IMG/VR virus record: IMGVR_UViG_3300025577_000059 | Coordinates: 1 to 24,711 of that record | DNA from: a virus | DNA: 24,711 bases | Strand: one strand, 5' to 3' | Shown here: piece by piece, positions 1-7,261 of the stretch | Numbering within the stretch: position 1 is the stretch's first letter | How the letters are laid out: each line of letters opens with the position of its first letter | Program-made: the position numbers and the translations under genes | Notes under the pieces: model-generated | Databases searched by the model: none | What the model was told of the DNA's origin: nothing | The model's input: only the letters and a program-made list of their open reading frames with translations

Positions 1-264
1 TTAATGATTGCTTTAATTAGTAATGAACAGTTAGAAGGAATGAATCAAATAATGGTAAAGCAATTGAAGAATCGTTATAATGATCCAAGTAATAATAAAC
101 GGTTTGTCGTTGGAGTAGATAAATCTAAGATGCGTTTATATGATGTTGCTGACCCAACTCAAGATATATTAGATGATTCTAAAATAGCAGGAGCACAAGT
201 GGGTAATAGTGATGCCATGCATAACATTGGTAAGAACGTAGACTTCTCTGGTTTTAAAGTTTGA
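1..264 (+). CDS. 41: DnaB-family replicative helicase, C-terminal end (T4 gp41-like), 5' partial
   Basis: The reading frame is open from base 1 and stops with TGA at 262-264, so this is the tail of a gene that begins upstream. The first ATG, at 4, is probably internal. The visible part contains the pattern NQIMVKQLKNRYNDP followed by RFVVGVDKSKMRLYDV. This resembles the end of the gp41 replicative helicase of T4-like marine phages, where a QxKNRY segment and a VGVDR-like strand close the RecA-like core. gp41 is the hexameric 5'-3' helicase that unwinds the fork and works with the gp61 primase. The Walker motifs lie outside the window, so the call rests on remembered family similarity of the last ~86 residues. 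It is followed by a TATAAATA late promoter at 270-277, which suggests that a new transcription unit starts right after it. Confidence 0.6.
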   Translation, partial: LMIALISNEQLEGMNQIMVKQLKNRYNDPSNNKRFVVGVDKSKMRLYDVADPTQDILDDSKIAGAQVGNSDAMHNIGKNVDFSGFKV

Positions 265-269
265 AACTT

Positions 270-277
270 TATAAATA
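270..277 (+). promoter_or_regulatory. T4-type late promoter TATAAATA upstream of the AAA+ ATPase gene
   Basis: There is an exact TATAAATA, the T4 late promoter -10 element recognised by the gp55 sigma factor. It lies 22 bases before the ATG at 300, in the gap after the helicase stop. Counting from the T4 rule, the start would be near 283, giving a short leader of about 16-17 nt without a Shine-Dalgarno sequence. Confidence 0.7.
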
Positions 278-299
278 ACTAAAATTACTATTACACTAA

Positions 300-1856
300 A
301 TGGATATTAACAAACTAGGATTTAAGGATTTCGTATTAACTGAAGGTATTTCATCAGGCTCTATTGAGAAAGCTACCTTTTTAATGATTAAGTATTTAAA
401 AAAGAAGACGGGTTTAAACCTTTTCGCAATGCCAGAACTAGAGCAATATAAAGGATCTGCTGGTAAAGGATTTGGTTTACGTTTGTTCGCTAATAAGAAG
501 GGTATATCCGTTCGATTAAACTTCTCTTCAACAAGAGCTCAAACGAATGCATTAACCGGATTTGATGTTTGGTTAGGAGACGGTAAACCATCAACACGAG
601 TTGAGTTTGCTAATATGACAAGCGTTGTTAAAATCCTTCCTATTGTTGCTGAAATCATTAATAACAAAGGTTCAAACAGTAAAGTAGTTTATACTATTCC
701 AGATGGAGTTCCTTTAAATGAAGGATACGCATATGGAACAGATTCCATTCTTTTAAAAGAAGCAGCGGGAGCTGGTGATGTTCCTGCAATGTTTGACGAT
801 ATTGTTGATATGATTGTATCTCCTAACTTTTCAAAAGGGAAGATCTATAGGAAATATAAAAGTGCTGGAGTTAAAGTATTCGAAGCTCTTGAAGAAGTAT
901 ATCCAAAAAACATTACCAAGCAAGGCGTTAAATATGTATTTGACGGAAAGCCCGCTGTAGTACAAAAGATCAAGAAAGATAAATCTAAAATTCTTGAAAT
1001 GATTGGCGCTAACGAAGGTAAAGTAACTAAAGGGAGTGCTAAAGAAACATATGCTGATAATTCAAATGCAGATGAGCTTTTAAATGATAGAGAACGATTA
1101 AGTTTTGAAGCTCAGTTAGAAGATCTTGAGAATCTATTGAAACTAACCGTTAATGGCGCAGCGAACGCAATCTTTATTGCTGGGCGTGGCGGAGTTGGTA
1201 AAACATTTACAACCGAAAAGATTCTTGGTGAAATGGGTTATAGAGATGGAGCTGGTTACTTTAAGAACACTGGTTCTGCTAGTGCGGCTGGTATGTATTC
1301 CCTCTTATTTAAATATAAGAATGATATTATCTTCTTTGATGATAGTGACGATGCTCTTAAAGACCAAGAAAGCCGTAACCTTTTAAAAGCTGCAACCGAT
1401 ACCAAAAAGATTCGTAAACTCGTTTGGAACAAGATGGGTAAGAATGTTGCAGAGCCTGATGAAATGACTGACGATGAAATCCTTGATGCTGGATTAATTC
1501 CACGTTACTTTGAATTCACGGGCAAGATCATCTTTATCTCTAACCTTAAGATGAACAAGCTTGATCCTGATGGCGCACTAAGAACTCGAGCATTTATTAT
1601 TGATATTGATCCAACCGAAGGCGAAATTTACGACTTTATGGATAAGATTGTCGGTAAGATTTCTTTAGAAGAAGGTTTAACTCTTGATTTAACAGAACGT
1701 AAACGAGTAGTTGATCTATTAAGAAAAGGAAAAAGTAAGCAATCATCAAACCTTCGTAAGCTATCCCGTGGTTTAAATATGGCCGCTGGAGCTTTAAAAG
1801 CAGGTGTTGCCGTTGCCGATAAAGAGTTGGCTCGTATGATTGAAATTTACGCTTAA
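300..1856 (+). CDS. AAA+ ATPase with capsid-targeting-like leader
   Basis: This 518-aa protein has a complete AAA+ core: Walker A GRGGVGKT at residues 295-302, Walker B DIIFFDD at 342-348, sensor-1 IIFISN at 410-415 and a likely arginine finger RTR at 428-430. The ~280 residues before the core are of unknown function. The N-terminus MDINKLGFKDFVLTEG resembles the capsid-targeting leader of T4 internal proteins and contains a match to the prohead protease consensus (LTE/G at 15-16). Further matches lie at LNE141/G142 and LKE154/A155, so processing could separate an N-terminal domain from the ATPase. The gene is expressed from a late promoter and heads the late cluster. No partner is visible. 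It could instead be an ordinary cytoplasmic ATPase whose leader match is fortuitous. The ATPase call is firm and packaging is an inference. Confidence 0.85.
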   Translation: MDINKLGFKDFVLTEGISSGSIEKATFLMIKYLKKKTGLNLFAMPELEQYKGSAGKGFGLRLFANKKGISVRLNFSSTRAQTNALTGFDVWLGDGKPSTRVEFANMTSVVKILPIVAEIINNKGSNSKVVYTIPDGVPLNEGYAYGTDSILLKEAAGAGDVPAMFDDIVDMIVSPNFSKGKIYRKYKSAGVKVFEALEEVYPKNITKQGVKYVFDGKPAVVQKIKKDKSKILEMIGANEGKVTKGSAKETYADNSNADELLNDRERLSFEAQLEDLENLLKLTVNGAANAIFIAGRGGVGKTFTTEKILGEMGYRDGAGYFKNTGSASAAGMYSLLFKYKNDIIFFDDSDDALKDQESRNLLKAATDTKKIRKLVWNKMGKNVAEPDEMTDDEILDAGLIPRYFEFTGKIIFISNLKMNKLDPDGALRTRAFIIDIDPTEGEIYDFMDKIVGKISLEEGLTLDLTERKRVVDLLRKGKSKQSSNLRKLSRGLNMAAGALKAGVAVADKELARMIEIYA

Positions 1857-1862
1857 TAAATA
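1855..1862 (+). promoter_or_regulatory. Late-promoter-like box AATAAATA, 5 nt before ATG 1868
   Basis: AATAAATA overlaps the TAA stop of the preceding gene and ends five bases before ATG 1868. It differs from the T4 consensus only in the first base. If it works like a T4 late promoter, +1 would fall on the A of the ATG. Confidence 0.5.
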
Positions 1863-1867
1863 ATAAT

Positions 1868-3250
1868 ATGAAATCATTTCAAACTTTCTTAATTGAGGGA
1901 ACCAAGTTAACTCCCCGTGAATTAAAAAAACCAGCTACTGGAGGGCCGAACTCTGGAGTTTCTCGCCTTGAAATTCTTTCTAATAAAATTAGAAAACAAG
2001 AACCTTTAACTTTAGCAAATGGTAAAACGTTTATTGTGACTGATACTGCTGGAGCTTTATCTTCTATTGAACAATTTAGAAAAGACGGAATGGCTTTTAA
2101 ACTAATTGGAAAAAGCGGATCGGAAATTTCATCGTCGGATCTATTAAAAACGCTTGAGTTTGGTGGTGGTACTGGAGCTGGTGGTGGAACAAAAAATACA
2201 GCAATTGGAGAATCTGCTCAATGTGTATGGATGGCCGCAATGGTTGAAATTGGATATGATAAACCAATTGAAAGTTTTACTGATGAAGTATTAACTAAAG
2301 CGTTTAAAAAGGTAAGTGTTGGAAAAACTTCGTTAAAAGATATTTTAAGTATTGATGAGAGTTGGAAAACATCCTCATATTTAACAGCACACTTCGCAAT
2401 TAAAGAGCGTCTTATTGAAAGAGATATGACTTTTCATAGAGATGATTCTCTTATGAAAGAAATTTATAAAGCTAAAAACACAGCTTTTAAAAATAACGAT
2501 TTTAAACCACTTACAGATGATAAATGGAACCCAGGCGATATTTGGGTGGCTGATTCTGACTTTAAATTATCAGAATTAAAAACTTATACACTAGAAGGAT
2601 TTAATGATGATATACTCGACTTATATTTACAAAAGAGACTTGTTGGTATTTCATTAAAGAAAGTTTCTAAAGCAGTAAAAGGAGTTGAAAAAAATGTTAC
2701 TCGTCCACCAGAAACTGAAGATTACACATTTGTAGCAGGCCATATTAAAGCGTTAACACGAGGAGAATGGTATACAAGTAAAACTAATTATATTACTTAT
2801 ATGGGCGGGCAACTAGATATTAGAGCAAACACCGGTTTTGGTTCTCATAAAGTAGAAATTAAAGGTAAAGGCGCCAGAGGAGGCGGAGCTTCTTGGGGCG
2901 TTATGTCTGATGCTGCTAAAAGAATTTATCGAAAAGAACTTCCAAAAAATAATAAAATGAAAAAAGATGCTAAACTAATAGCATCTGGTGATAAAAGAGC
3001 AGTTCAAAATTTTACTAAGTTATTACAAACCGTGGATAAAAAAATATCCAATGCAGAAGTAATAGAAAAATTAGCAAGTCTTGGCAAAAACGCTGATATA
3101 TGGGTTCACGGTAAACTAGGTGGCCTTTATGTATTACAATTAATATCAAAAGGTGGCCAAAAGGCAAATAAGTTTATTACTCAGATAATTAACTATGCTG
3201 GTAGTTCTACTTCAGACTCAAGCGCATATATTATTCTAAAAGAGAAATAA
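1868..3250 (+). CDS. Large protein of unknown function with capsid-targeting leader; possible nuclease-like core
   Basis: This is a 460-aa soluble protein. It begins MKSFQTFLIEG, very close to the T4 internal-protein leader MKTYQEFIAEA, with a prohead protease match LIE/G at residues 8-11. A glycine-rich stretch lies at 99-107 (GGGTGAGGG), followed by GESAQCVW (114-121). Further on are KWNPGDIW (219-226) and LVGISLKK (258-265). The D224...SxK264 arrangement loosely recalls the PD-(D/E)xK nuclease core with Ser in place of Glu. That is a weak pattern argument and not a recognised family. The C-terminal half is basic. An AATAAATA late box lies 5 nt before the start and there is no Shine-Dalgarno sequence. 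It follows the ATPase gene by 11 nt and is probably co-expressed late. The function is unknown. A packaged, DNA-injected protein is the best contextual guess. Confidence 0.8.
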   Translation: MKSFQTFLIEGTKLTPRELKKPATGGPNSGVSRLEILSNKIRKQEPLTLANGKTFIVTDTAGALSSIEQFRKDGMAFKLIGKSGSEISSSDLLKTLEFGGGTGAGGGTKNTAIGESAQCVWMAAMVEIGYDKPIESFTDEVLTKAFKKVSVGKTSLKDILSIDESWKTSSYLTAHFAIKERLIERDMTFHRDDSLMKEIYKAKNTAFKNNDFKPLTDDKWNPGDIWVADSDFKLSELKTYTLEGFNDDILDLYLQKRLVGISLKKVSKAVKGVEKNVTRPPETEDYTFVAGHIKALTRGEWYTSKTNYITYMGGQLDIRANTGFGSHKVEIKGKGARGGGASWGVMSDAAKRIYRKELPKNNKMKKDAKLIASGDKRAVQNFTKLLQTVDKKISNAEVIEKLASLGKNADIWVHGKLGGLYVLQLISKGGQKANKFITQIINYAGSSTSDSSAYIILKEK

Positions 3251-3265
3251 TATTATTAGTATCAA

Positions 3266-3349
3266 ATGAAGATATTAACATTCATACTAATAGTTATAGT
3301 ACTAACCTCATGTGGCATTGCGCCTCCTGAGTGTATGATTGGGCATTAA
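3266..3349 (+). CDS. 27-aa micro-lipoprotein
   Basis: This small ORF encodes 27 residues. It has a Lys near the N-terminus, a hydrophobic run (ILTFILIVIVL) and a lipobox-like LTSC at residues 13-16. Lipidation at C16 would leave a 12-residue mature peptide, CGIAPPECMIGH, with a second Cys and a Pro pair. It sits between the 1868 gene and the converging structural gene, with its TAA at 3347-3349 directly abutting the minus-strand stop at 3350. No Shine-Dalgarno sequence is visible. Small lipoproteins in T4-like phages include outer spanins and superinfection-exclusion factors, but 12 mature residues is short for a spanin. The ORF itself is convincing because of the signal/lipobox layout. Its role is unknown. 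Confidence 0.5.
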   Translation: MKILTFILIVIVLTSCGIAPPECMIGH

Positions 3350-4930
3350 TTAATCTTCGACCCAAACCGCGGCCAAAGATACTCGAGCAAGACTTTCAGT
3401 TGATTGCACAATAAATGAAATGCTGCTATTTGGTGGAACTACAATTCTTAGATCCCCAAGATTAATCGAAGAACTTCCCCCGCCAGGTACTTCAAACATG
3501 TAAATTGGCAGATTGTTGTCAACTGTTGTGCTTACATCTCCTATAGTATCTGAATAATATACAGATGAATTTTCCTCGCTTCTTGTGTTATACTCAAGCT
3601 CAGGTAATCCATTAAAATTATAATATACTGATACAAGTACAGGCGTTCCAGCTGGATTTGTTAAGAATGCCGAATTAATATTTTTTAATAAAACTTCTCT
3701 AGTATTAATTTTATTCTTATAAATTAATCTATTATGTAAAGTTAATACATGATGATAATCATCTGCAGATAAGTTAGGGTTTTCATCATATGTAATTGAT
3801 GTAGCAGTTGGCAGTTTTGTATTTTCTATTAAACCTTCAATTGCGCCTAACATAGAACCACCTGATACATAAACATCAGTTCCAGTTCCACCTAAACTTG
3901 CAGCAATCCATCCAACCTTTAACGATGGGTTATCAACGTGAACATCATCATAATTATTTGCATATTTTATTTCATGGAAAACAATCATGTCTCCATTTAA
4001 CGGGTTTTCAATAGAGAATCTAATTTGCCCAGCACCAAGCCATCTAAAATTAATTTGGAAAACGTTTAATTTAGTTGGATTTAATATTGCTCTACTATAA
4101 CCATTACCATCAAGAGTATCACCATTAAAGTCTTCTTGGTATGTCCAATTATTAGTATGATTTACACCACCTTGAAGAACTGAAAGAGTAGCAGTAACGC
4201 CAGTTGAATCTGTATCAGAAAAAGAAAATGTTCCGGTTTTAGGCCCAACCCCAGTTGATAAAAAACAAACTTTATCAGCAACATATTCTAAAATCCAAAA
4301 ATCACTTATAATACCATGATGTATTTTTCTTGCCACATCATTGGCAGTATCTCCTGCTAAGACTGCAATAACAAAATCTTCATCATTTAATGTTACGGTA
4401 ATATTTCCAGATGTTGTGGCTGAATTACTAATAACAATATTATGAATATGGGCTTTACCTTTATTCTGTAAAAGAACTCCAAATTTATCACCATCAAAGC
4501 CAACCTGTATAGCTTGCTCTTGCGCAAAGAATCCCGCTCTTTGAGTATAACCGATGGCTCCTTCTGTAAATTGAGCAGTGAACCGTGTTAACGCGCCCTG
4601 CCCTGGTCTATATCTTACTGCTCTTTTTGATCTAATAACGCCATAACCACCCAATGAAGTTCCGGTTCTACATTCTAGTAAAGTGTTTGAGGCTATTGCA
4701 GATCCACTCTCAGATTCATAAGACTCAAATAGTCTTTCATCTAAACCATATAAACCATCCAATTGAAATACCGGCGTAATAGGAACACTCACATGTTCTC
4801 CAAATACGCTTACTGCTGAAGCGCTTGATGTTTTAACTGGATTACCATATTCATCAACCGCTAATGACGCCTCAAAAAGCGAGGTATTATCATTAAGATA
4901 ATTTTGAGAGGTTCTATTCCACTGGGCCAT
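3350..4930 (-). CDS. Virion structural / tail-fibre-like protein
   Basis: The start chosen is ATG at 4930 (MAQWNRTSQNYLND), because a TATAAATA late promoter ends exactly five bases upstream. An in-frame ATG at 4993 would extend through the promoter and into the divergent gene. The product is 526 aa, rich in Asn, Ser, Thr and Gly and poor in Lys, with many short beta-prone stretches and no enzymatic motif. RSKRAVRYRPGQGALTRF and the Gly-rich middle resemble large virion/fibre proteins of marine T4-like phages. It lies antisense within a cluster of plus-strand late genes and is expressed from its own promoter. Its stop abuts a micro-lipoprotein gene. It may be a fibre, baseplate or head-decoration component. 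The structural role is inferred from composition and remembered similarity. Confidence 0.65.
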   Translation of the reverse strand: MAQWNRTSQNYLNDNTSLFEASLAVDEYGNPVKTSSASAVSVFGEHVSVPITPVFQLDGLYGLDERLFESYESESGSAIASNTLLECRTGTSLGGYGVIRSKRAVRYRPGQGALTRFTAQFTEGAIGYTQRAGFFAQEQAIQVGFDGDKFGVLLQNKGKAHIHNIVISNSATTSGNITVTLNDEDFVIAVLAGDTANDVARKIHHGIISDFWILEYVADKVCFLSTGVGPKTGTFSFSDTDSTGVTATLSVLQGGVNHTNNWTYQEDFNGDTLDGNGYSRAILNPTKLNVFQINFRWLGAGQIRFSIENPLNGDMIVFHEIKYANNYDDVHVDNPSLKVGWIAASLGGTGTDVYVSGGSMLGAIEGLIENTKLPTATSITYDENPNLSADDYHHVLTLHNRLIYKNKINTREVLLKNINSAFLTNPAGTPVLVSVYYNFNGLPELEYNTRSEENSSVYYSDTIGDVSTTVDNNLPIYMFEVPGGGSSSINLGDLRIVVPPNSSISFIVQSTESLARVSLAAVWVED

Positions 4931-4935
4931 ACTTT

Positions 4936-4943
4936 TATTTATA
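4936..4943 (-). promoter_or_regulatory. Late promoter TATAAATA, minus strand, 5 nt before ATG 4930
   Basis: The plus strand reads TATTTATA, i.e. TATAAATA on the minus strand. It ends five bases before the ATG at 4930. By T4 spacing, +1 would be the A of the start codon. Only 2 bp separate it from the plus-strand AATAAATA at 4946-4953. Confidence 0.7.
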
Positions 4944-4945
4944 CA

Positions 4946-4953
4946 AATAAATA
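4946..4953 (+). promoter_or_regulatory. Late-promoter-like box AATAAATA, 5 nt before ATG 4959
   Basis: AATAAATA ends five bases before ATG 4959 and is back-to-back with the minus-strand late promoter at 4936-4943. The 28-bp gap between the divergent start codons therefore holds both candidate promoters. Confidence 0.5.
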
Positions 4954-4958
4954 ACTTT

Positions 4959-5393
4959 ATGAAGAGGATACGGGTATATGGTTGTTTGGACAAACCTAAG
5001 TTAAAAAAAGAAATACGTGAAGCTGCGTCTCTTTTTATTCAAGATCTTTTACCACGTAAACGCAAGTATGATATAACAATAACAATATCTTCAGGTTTAT
5101 CTAAAAAAGTAGGATCCTTTGGAGAATGCTGGTCATGGTCTCGTAATGAATATACAGTTAAGATCGACGGATCTCAAACAAAGGAAAATATTTTTAAAAC
5201 ACTTGCTCATGAATTTGTACACGTTAAACAATTCTCAGTTGGAGAATTAAAATTCTTAACTAAATTTGATGTTTGGCAAGGAACCGTATATTACCATGGA
5301 GCTAAATACGAAACTCTTCCATGGGAAAGGGAAGCAACTCAATATGAAAAAATTCTATATAACAAACATATTGTCAATAAAAGACAATTATAA
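4959..5393 (+). CDS. HExxH zinc metallopeptidase-like protein
   Basis: This 144-aa protein has a zinc-peptidase signature HEFVHVKQ at residues 84-91 (H84, E85, H88). A downstream PWEREA at 121-126 could supply the third zinc ligand (E123 or E125), the arrangement seen in small gluzincin or SprT-like proteins. The N-terminal ~75 residues are basic with beta strands (YDITITISSGL). No signal peptide or membrane segment is seen, so it probably acts in the cytoplasm or on virion proteins. It has no capsid-targeting leader. The gene diverges from the structural gene across 28 bp and stops inside the TATAAATA that precedes the ligase gene. Peptidase activity is inferred from the motif and its substrate is unknown. 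Confidence 0.75.
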   Translation: MKRIRVYGCLDKPKLKKEIREAASLFIQDLLPRKRKYDITITISSGLSKKVGSFGECWSWSRNEYTVKIDGSQTKENIFKTLAHEFVHVKQFSVGELKFLTKFDVWQGTVYYHGAKYETLPWEREATQYEKILYNKHIVNKRQL

Positions 5394-5396
5394 ATA
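5389..5396 (+). promoter_or_regulatory. Late promoter TATAAATA, 8 nt before ATG 5405
   Basis: There is an exact TATAAATA overlapping the end of the metallopeptidase gene (its TAA is 5391-5393). Eight bases separate it from ATG 5405, predicting a leader of about 3 nt. Confidence 0.65.
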
Positions 5397-5404
5397 CTAA
5401 ATAA

Positions 5405-6328
5405 ATGAAGTCCTTTAAAGAATATATTGGTGAAGCTGCTAAAACACAAAAGCAGTTCATTGCTCACCTTGATAAAATGCCACCACTCAAATTTCTTGAA
5501 CTTGCAAAACGTCTTGATAAAGAAATGGGCGGTGTTCTTTCAAAGGATAATGCTGAGATCAGAGAGAAGATGGATGGTTCAGCTCTTCGTATTGGTTTAG
5601 ATGAGAAGGGGCGATTCTTTGCTCAAACTTCTACATCGCCTTCATTTTTTAACTTTGGCGATTTTAGAAAGCGTTTTTCTAAGCATGGTGAAGAAGCCGC
5701 ACTTATGGGAGACAAGTGGGATGATATTTTTAAAATGATAAAGAGTGACTCCAAGGTTAATGCCATTCTTAAAAAGTATAATACTAAAAACGGTATTAAG
5801 GTTGTTGGAGAGATTATGTATCCTCCTCTTGGTATAGATCTAATTGATAAAATGCGATTTATTCGTATTGATTATGAGAAGAAAAAATTAGGTTCTGATT
5901 ATACCTTTGTTCCTTTTTATGTTATGGATAATGAAAATAATGTCCATCCGAAAGAAAAAGAAATCTTTAAAGAACTATACAAGATTTCAAATTCTAAACG
6001 CAAGTATGTTAATACCGTTGTTTTAAAGGATAGAGACATTAATATTAAAACGGATTTAAGTATTGTAAACAACGATCTTGTTAAGAAATATAAGAATTTA
6101 AACGCTGTATTAATATCAAGAAAACATATTGATCGTGAGTTAAAGGAAAAAATTAAAAACGAAATTTTACTTTTACAGCGTAAACTGGCCGCTAAAATAC
6201 TTTCATATGTTGATGGCGGTTTATTAGGAAAAGATTTTGAAGGTATTGTAATTAAACTTAGTGACGGATCACTAATCAAAATTATTTCTGATAAGTTTAA
6301 GAACACAACCTTTGATAAAAACCGTTAA
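5405..6328 (+). CDS. ATP-dependent RNA/DNA ligase-like nucleotidyltransferase with capsid-targeting leader
   Basis: This is a 307-aa member of the covalent nucleotidyltransferase (ligase/capping) superfamily. Motif I is K55-MDG-SALR62, where K55 would carry the AMP. A motif III-like GEIMYP lies at 135-140, motif IV DFEGIVIK at 277-284, and motif V-like LIKIISDKFK at 290-299. It ends just after motif V, so no separate OB-fold is obvious and it is closer in size to RNA ligases or minimal ligases. The N-terminus MKSFKEYIGEAAK matches the T4 capsid-targeting leader, with a protease match IGE/A at residues 8-11. It has its own TATAAATA promoter and no Shine-Dalgarno sequence. The likely reaction is sealing of nicked RNA or DNA; the substrate cannot be told. 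A ligase packaged in the head is a hypothesis. Confidence 0.82.
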   Translation: MKSFKEYIGEAAKTQKQFIAHLDKMPPLKFLELAKRLDKEMGGVLSKDNAEIREKMDGSALRIGLDEKGRFFAQTSTSPSFFNFGDFRKRFSKHGEEAALMGDKWDDIFKMIKSDSKVNAILKKYNTKNGIKVVGEIMYPPLGIDLIDKMRFIRIDYEKKKLGSDYTFVPFYVMDNENNVHPKEKEIFKELYKISNSKRKYVNTVVLKDRDINIKTDLSIVNNDLVKKYKNLNAVLISRKHIDRELKEKIKNEILLLQRKLAAKILSYVDGGLLGKDFEGIVIKLSDGSLIKIISDKFKNTTFDKNR

Positions 6329-6334
6329 TAAATA
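6327..6334 (+). promoter_or_regulatory. Late-promoter-like box AATAAATA, 8 nt before ATG 6343
   Basis: AATAAATA overlaps the TAA stop of the ligase gene (6326-6328). Eight bases separate it from ATG 6343, the same spacing as at 5405. It shares the string TTAATAAATAATAATAT with the box before ATG 1868. Confidence 0.5.
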
Positions 6335-6342
6335 ATAATATA

Positions 6343-7248
6343 ATGCTAGCATATAAACAATTTTTAGAAAATAAACGGCAGCTGTCTGAAGGTGGTAACG
6401 CTGTTAAAGGAGTCGGACCGATTAATCAAGAGAATTCTATTCCTACATATAATAAAATTCTTAGTGAGTTTTTGCCAAAGCTTAAACTTAAAGATAAGCA
6501 TGTAGCGAGTCTTGGCTCTACTGGTAAAAAAGGACCAAAGCAAACCTCAGGCGATATTGATATTGCTCTTGATGCTACCGAGCTTTTAAAATCAAATAAG
6601 ATTGACACATATGCAGATCTAATGGATTTTATTGTTGTTACAGTTAAATCTTTAGGATATGATTATAAAGATATGCGTAGTATTGGTATTGTTAGTATTG
6701 CATATCCAATTGTTAATGACGATAAGTTACAAGCAGATAAACTTGTTCAAGTAGACTTTATGGTTGTTGAAAATCTTAAACATGCAACATGGGCTTTTCA
6801 CAGTCCTTCATATCTTGAGTCCAATCTAAAGGGTTTATATAGAAACGAATTAAACTTTGCTGTCGCTAAATATGCTGGATTTAAAGTAACTGAAAGAAAC
6901 AAAGAAAGCAAAGAAGCCGTTACATGGCAGCGCTTTTGGTGGGATATTAAACGAGGCTTAAGTAAAGGAACACAAACTCGATTAAGTGCAAAGACTGGTA
7001 AAATTGTAAAAGGCACTAGACCGTTAACAAAAAACGATATTTCTGATGAGCCTGATGATATTGTTAAGTTCCTATATGGAGAGAAATATAAAGCAAGAGA
7101 TATTTTAACTTTTGATGATGCTCTTAATGCTATTATGAGTAATGATTTTCCTTATAAGAAACAAAGGAAGACTATTTTAAAAGCTGCATCCGAATCTATA
7201 CAAAAGAAAGGCTTCCCTATTCCGAAGCAAATGGCCAAATATATATAA
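6343..7248 (+). CDS. Pol-beta superfamily nucleotidyltransferase with capsid-targeting-like leader
   Basis: This 301-aa protein has the Pol-beta nucleotidyltransferase signature G58-S59 ... D71-I-D73, with a third carboxylate D138 in VQVDFMVV. These are the three metal-binding aspartates of minimal nucleotidyltransferases. The segment from about residue 150 to 230 (KYAGF, WQRFWWDIKRGL, LSAKTGKIVKGTRPL) looks like a basic helical domain that could bind nucleic acid. The N-terminus MLAYKQFLENKRQLSEGGN resembles a capsid-targeting leader with a protease match LSE/G at residues 14-17. It is expressed from a late box and follows the ligase by 14 nt. Transfer of NMP to an RNA, DNA or protein acceptor is plausible. 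The substrate is unknown and toxin-like MNT/HEPN behaviour is possible but without evidence here. Confidence 0.78.
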   Translation: MLAYKQFLENKRQLSEGGNAVKGVGPINQENSIPTYNKILSEFLPKLKLKDKHVASLGSTGKKGPKQTSGDIDIALDATELLKSNKIDTYADLMDFIVVTVKSLGYDYKDMRSIGIVSIAYPIVNDDKLQADKLVQVDFMVVENLKHATWAFHSPSYLESNLKGLYRNELNFAVAKYAGFKVTERNKESKEAVTWQRFWWDIKRGLSKGTQTRLSAKTGKIVKGTRPLTKNDISDEPDDIVKFLYGEKYKARDILTFDDALNAIMSNDFPYKKQRKTILKAASESIQKKGFPIPKQMAKYI

Positions 7249-7261
7249 CATATAACAAACG

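Noticed and set aside
5917-6306. 129-codon minus-strand frame
   Set aside because: Antisense to ligase motifs IV-V, whose conservation explains the sequence on the plus strand.
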